Assembly: GCA_024642265.1 (NCBI GenBank)
Contig: JAHEBL010000029.1
Coordinates: forward strand, 1 to 35,103
DNA: 35,103 nt
Source of the DNA: Haliea sp.
Lineage (GTDB): Bacteria > Pseudomonadota > Gammaproteobacteria > Pseudomonadales > Halieaceae
Direction of reading: 5' to 3'
Within the stretch, counting starts at the first letter, position 1; the number at the start of each line of letters is the position of its first letter. Under the pieces are notes generated by a model. It was not told where the DNA came from, made no database searches, and saw only the letters and a list, made by a program, of their open reading frames with translations. A program made the position numbers and the translations under genes. Shown in pieces: positions 31,846 to 35,103 of this stretch.

Positions 31846-34800
31846 TCAATCATTCGCGAACGGCGATCCTGACTGCTCATCCGTTGGGCTATCCAGCAAG
31901 GGCGCCAGCGTCGGCATCAGCGCACCGAGCAGGCGCACCGGCAGGCCGCTGGTGAACTCATATTGGGCGGCCTGTGCGCCCGGCACGAAAGCGGTAATGG
32001 TGCCGTAGAACCGGTCGTCAATCATGAACACGAACGTGGCCACGCGGTTGACCACGCGGGAAGAAATCAGTTTGCCCGGCGAGGCATATACTTCAAAGCG
32101 GTGATCGCCGGTGCCGGTCTTGCCGCCCACCGTATGGCGTGAACCGTCGGGCCGCTGCAGGTAGCCCTGCAGCGCGCGGGCCGTGCCATTTTCTGCCACA
32201 TCGATCAGCGCTGAGCGAACCACCGCGGCAATCGCCGGGTCCAGCACCTGCTGGCCCTGGGCCGGCAGCGCGCCGAACAGCGTTTCGTAGGGCGTGGCGG
32301 ACGCAAAGTGCAGCTGCTCGACCAGGTGGGCCGGGTAACGCAGGCCGCCGTTTACTATGATACCCATCAGTTCCGCCAGTGCGGCGGGCCGGTCGCCGGA
32401 GCTGCCAATCGCGGTTGCCAGGGAGGGCGTCAGTGAGGCGAAGGGATAACCTAGCCGCCGCCATTGCTGATGCAGTTGCTGGAATGCCTCGATTTCGAGC
32501 AGGTCGAGAATACGCTTGTCCTGGGCGTGTTTGCGACGGGTCTTCATCAGCCACTGGTAGACTTCCTGGCGCGCATCGGCCGATGCGCCGAGCACCTCAT
32601 CGATAGACGCGTCGGGGTGCCGCAGCAGGTAGTCGATCAGCCACAGTTCCAACGGGTGCACACGGGCGAGGTAGCCGCGGTCGTTGAGGTTGAATTTTTC
32701 CGGGGGATAGAGCGCGAAGACTTCCTCCAGTCCCTCGGGTGTGTAGTTCTTATCCGGTACGTGGCGTGCCATCCAGGGCGCCAGGTCCTCTACCTGCATG
32801 TCGGGCCATACCGAGCGCAGCGCAATCACCAGCGCGCGCGGCGACACCCGCACACCGTCGAGTAGTGTGGTCAGGGATTCATCGCGTGTCTTGCCCTGGT
32901 ACTTCTGGTAGAAGCGACGCAGGAAGACGCTGCCCTCGCGGTCGGCGAACCGGCGCAGATACTCGGCCCGGGCGGGGTCGGCCGCATTTTCCAGCACCCG
33001 CGCGGTGCCGGAGGGCGCCCGGTACATATAGTGATCGGTGACCTCGCGCATCATGCGGATGAAAACCAGGTTTACCGAGCGCTGCAGTGCCTGCGCGACC
33101 GTCAATACACTGCGGTTGTCTCTACTGTCGAAATTATCAAAATGGTGCGCGCCGCCCCCGGTATAGAAGGTCTGGGCGGTACTGGCAGAATAGCGGCGCT
33201 GCATCGCCGCCGCCATTGTCGAGTTGAGGTCGGCTCCCGGGTTGGCGCGTAAATGGTCGATCACCCAGATGCTCAGTCGGTCTTTCGGGTGTGGCACGAC
33301 ACGCGCGAGCTCAGACGCTGGCAACTGGTAGTATTTTGCATGCGCCTCGCTGATCAACTCGAGCCAGCTGACCAGCGTGCGCAGTTTAGCGGTGGAACCC
33401 AGGTCGAGTTTTGCGCCGGCATTTATATCCAGCGGCTGGTCCAGGTTATCGGCATTGATACGCAGGCGATTGAAGTCCGGGCCGCTCTCGTAGAGCGTCA
33501 GGCTGTAAATCACCTTGCCCGGGTCACTGGCGCGCAGCAGTCGCGCACCGGTCAGTCCCAGTTCCTCGATACGCTCGGGATTTGCCAGTGAGCGCAGGAA
33601 TTCGGTGACGCCAAGCTGGACCTGTTCGTCCAGGGTAGTGCGAACCGTGAGATCGATGCGATCGAGTTCGTACAGACTCCGCACATCCAGTAGCGAGAGC
33701 AATCGGTTGCGGGCAAGGTTTACGCCTTTCTGGCCTGTGAAGTTGGTGACCGGGGAAGACGTCGCGCGCTCGCGCAGTGTCAGTGGGGTGGCCAGCGCGG
33801 CATTGGCGAGACTCTGGCTGATAACGCCTTCGCTTGCCATGCGTCGCAGGTAACTGTCCGTGAGCCGGGCCAGCGCGGAGGTATCACGCGCGAGGTAATA
33901 GCTGGGACGACGGACCGCCAGGATCAGGCTGAGCGCCTGTTTGTAATAGCGCGCCCTGTCTTCAAGTGGCGCCGAGGGGTTGGACAGTACACGGCTGACA
34001 TCCTCAAAATCACTGCCATACCAGGCTTGCAGCCCGTCACCAATGCTGCTGATCTCACCGTAGCCGGGCTGTGCGGCCAGCGGCAGTGAATTGAGGTAGT
34101 TGAGCACCAGGTTGCGACGTGCCGGTAATGTATCCGGACCCTGGCTGTATACCCGCAGACTGGCCGATATCATCTGGTAGAGTTTGTCCCGGGCATCGTG
34201 GGTGATGCCATCGGGTGAATGGCGGAATTTTTCGAGCTGGGTAGCCAGGGTGCTGGCGCCGATTACCTTGTGGTCGCCGCCCACGGTTTTCAGTCCCTGC
34301 TGTGCCACCGCCATTGCCAGGCGTTCCCAGTCGACCACGGGGTTCATGGCAGGGCGGGTCTCGTCGAGCAATTCGCGGTCCTCGACAAACAGCAGTGCCT
34401 CGACAATCGGTGTCGGTATGGCTGCAAAATTCGGGTATACAAGACGGGGGTAGCGTGCCTGCTGTATCACAGAGCCGTTCATGTCGAGCAATTGCAGCCC
34501 CGCCTGGATCTTTTCGGGATAGACGTTGAACACGCCGTGCGCGGCGAGTTCGCTGAGGCGGCGCGATGGCACGGCCTGTCGCTCTATAGCGTAGCCGTTA
34601 CTGAGTAAGCGCTGCTGGAATTCGGGAAGTTCGGCGTAGCCCAGGCGTACATCCCAGGGACCGCGATCAGGGGGCAGCGGGTCGCGGGTCGCGCCATCCT
34701 CGACGTGGAAGCCGATATGGGCGGCAAAATCCGCCAGCTGGCGGGACTGGAGATTGGCCGTTCGCATCTCCTGGTAGGCGAGGTAGGCCAGCACGACCAC

Positions 34801-34974
34801 GCCACCCAGCATTATCACGCCCAGGGTTACCCGCACCAGTGGGGCAATCACCCTCTGCCACAAGCCAACGCGCCTGTGCGGTGCGGCGGGGTGTTGGCTG
34901 GCGCCGGTTGCGGTTTTCCCTGGAGTACGGATGAAGGAACCGCGGTAGGCGCCCTGGTTGTTGCCTGGTCTCAT
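31846..34974 (-). CDS. Large bifunctional penicillin-binding protein (class A type)
   Basis: A 1042-residue protein. A basic cytoplasmic N-terminus of about 45 residues and one membrane helix (about 46-68) precede a glycosyltransferase-51 domain with LLFVEDRELLDE (Glu198 as likely catalytic acid), GASTLATQLEKFRHS and NLVLNYLNSLPLAAQPGYGE. The transpeptidase carries SxxK as STAK (Ser527, Lys530), SxN as SVN (Ser633-Asn635) and KTG as KTGTG (Lys952). The family's domains are clear, but the SxN-to-KTG distance is about 317 residues, far longer than in E. coli PBP1a/1b, and includes a helical stretch (PDASIDEVLGASADARQEVY). It would polymerise and cross-link peptidoglycan in the periplasm. The GT51 signature is diverged (EDREL for EDRxF). 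Confidence 0.82.
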   Translation of the reverse strand: MRPGNNQGAYRGSFIRTPGKTATGASQHPAAPHRRVGLWQRVIAPLVRVTLGVIMLGGVVVLAYLAYQEMRTANLQSRQLADFAAHIGFHVEDGATRDPLPPDRGPWDVRLGYAELPEFQQRLLSNGYAIERQAVPSRRLSELAAHGVFNVYPEKIQAGLQLLDMNGSVIQQARYPRLVYPNFAAIPTPIVEALLFVEDRELLDETRPAMNPVVDWERLAMAVAQQGLKTVGGDHKVIGASTLATQLEKFRHSPDGITHDARDKLYQMISASLRVYSQGPDTLPARRNLVLNYLNSLPLAAQPGYGEISSIGDGLQAWYGSDFEDVSRVLSNPSAPLEDRARYYKQALSLILAVRRPSYYLARDTSALARLTDSYLRRMASEGVISQSLANAALATPLTLRERATSSPVTNFTGQKGVNLARNRLLSLLDVRSLYELDRIDLTVRTTLDEQVQLGVTEFLRSLANPERIEELGLTGARLLRASDPGKVIYSLTLYESGPDFNRLRINADNLDQPLDINAGAKLDLGSTAKLRTLVSWLELISEAHAKYYQLPASELARVVPHPKDRLSIWVIDHLRANPGADLNSTMAAAMQRRYSASTAQTFYTGGGAHHFDNFDSRDNRSVLTVAQALQRSVNLVFIRMMREVTDHYMYRAPSGTARVLENAADPARAEYLRRFADREGSVFLRRFYQKYQGKTRDESLTTLLDGVRVSPRALVIALRSVWPDMQVEDLAPWMARHVPDKNYTPEGLEEVFALYPPEKFNLNDRGYLARVHPLELWLIDYLLRHPDASIDEVLGASADARQEVYQWLMKTRRKHAQDKRILDLLEIEAFQQLHQQWRRLGYPFASLTPSLATAIGSSGDRPAALAELMGIIVNGGLRYPAHLVEQLHFASATPYETLFGALPAQGQQVLDPAIAAVVRSALIDVAENGTARALQGYLQRPDGSRHTVGGKTGTGDHRFEVYASPGKLISSRVVNRVATFVFMIDDRFYGTITAFVPGAQAAQYEFTSGLPVRLLGALMPTLAPLLDSPTDEQSGSPFAND

Positions 34975-35103
34975 GGTCAGAACATCAGCAGTTATTGGCT
35001 GCCTGGTGCGCGTAAAGGTTAGATTTCATGCTTTCATCTTGCTTGAAGAACCCGCTGAAAAGCCATTCAACTTGTCGAAATAGTGCACTTTTCCGGCTTT
35101 TTT

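Noticed and set aside
35057-35103. AAAAGCC...GGCTTTTTT inverted repeat at the right edge as a terminator
   Set aside because: The arms are only 7 bp with a loop of about 27 bases, and the sequence is cut by the window edge, so it cannot be judged.

Overview
The window looks like a chromosomal segment of a high-GC, aerobic, probably marine gammaproteobacterium. Protein signatures (EpmB, PuuA/PuuB-like enzymes, a PA3496-like small protein, a Bat/MoxR operon, a PQQ dehydrogenase, a B12-dependent methylmalonyl-CoA route) suggest something near the Halieaceae/Cellvibrionales, but no rRNA or marker gene here proves the family. I see no phage, transposase, CRISPR array, tRNA or rRNA.

Layout. 1-1335 (minus): start of a small lipoprotein and epmB. 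1451-6177: a polyamine-type pair, a PuuB-like oxidase (minus) divergent from a PuuA-like glutamine synthetase (plus), followed by an unrecognised six-helix membrane protein and mtnA. 6150-8288 (minus): a B12-binding radical SAM enzyme with a zinc-ribbon protein behind it. 8540-9735 (minus): a small PA3496-like protein and a divergent shikimate-kinase-like P-loop kinase, separated by a 388-bp gap that holds a compact multi-hairpin element. 9821-10930 (plus): a stand-alone gcvT. 10902-17145 (minus): a tightly coupled operon moxR, DUF58, DUF4381, batA, batB/TPR, batD. 17259-21318 (minus): HNH protein, FAH-family hydrolase, PQQ dehydrogenase and a 2OG-Fe(II) oxygenase. 21561-30428 (plus): a methylmalonyl-CoA pathway locus. 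30450-31824 (plus): Rieske ferredoxin and an FkbM-like protein. 31846-34974 (minus): a large bifunctional penicillin-binding protein.

How genes work together. The plus-strand block from 21753 encodes an acyl-CoA carboxylase (carboxyltransferase plus a biotin carboxylase/BCCP chain), methylmalonyl-CoA epimerase, methylmalonyl-CoA mutase and the mutase chaperone MeaB. This is a complete propionyl-CoA to succinyl-CoA route. Its carboxylase is atypical: the biotin-carrying chain is 938 residues, with an insertion inside the biotin carboxylase and a long unassigned linker. The MoxR/Bat block probably makes an envelope-associated ATPase-VWA chaperone system.

Most unusual non-coding signal. Between the mutase gene and meaB lie two elements in opposite orientation. 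They share an almost identical core but have outer 20-bp arms of unrelated sequence, each perfectly self-complementary. Their apical hairpins, and those of the separate element at 8903-8998, present ATGGA or AGGGA loops that closely resemble the known CsrA/RsmA binding consensus. This is the best candidate in the window for an undescribed structured repeat or RNA family.
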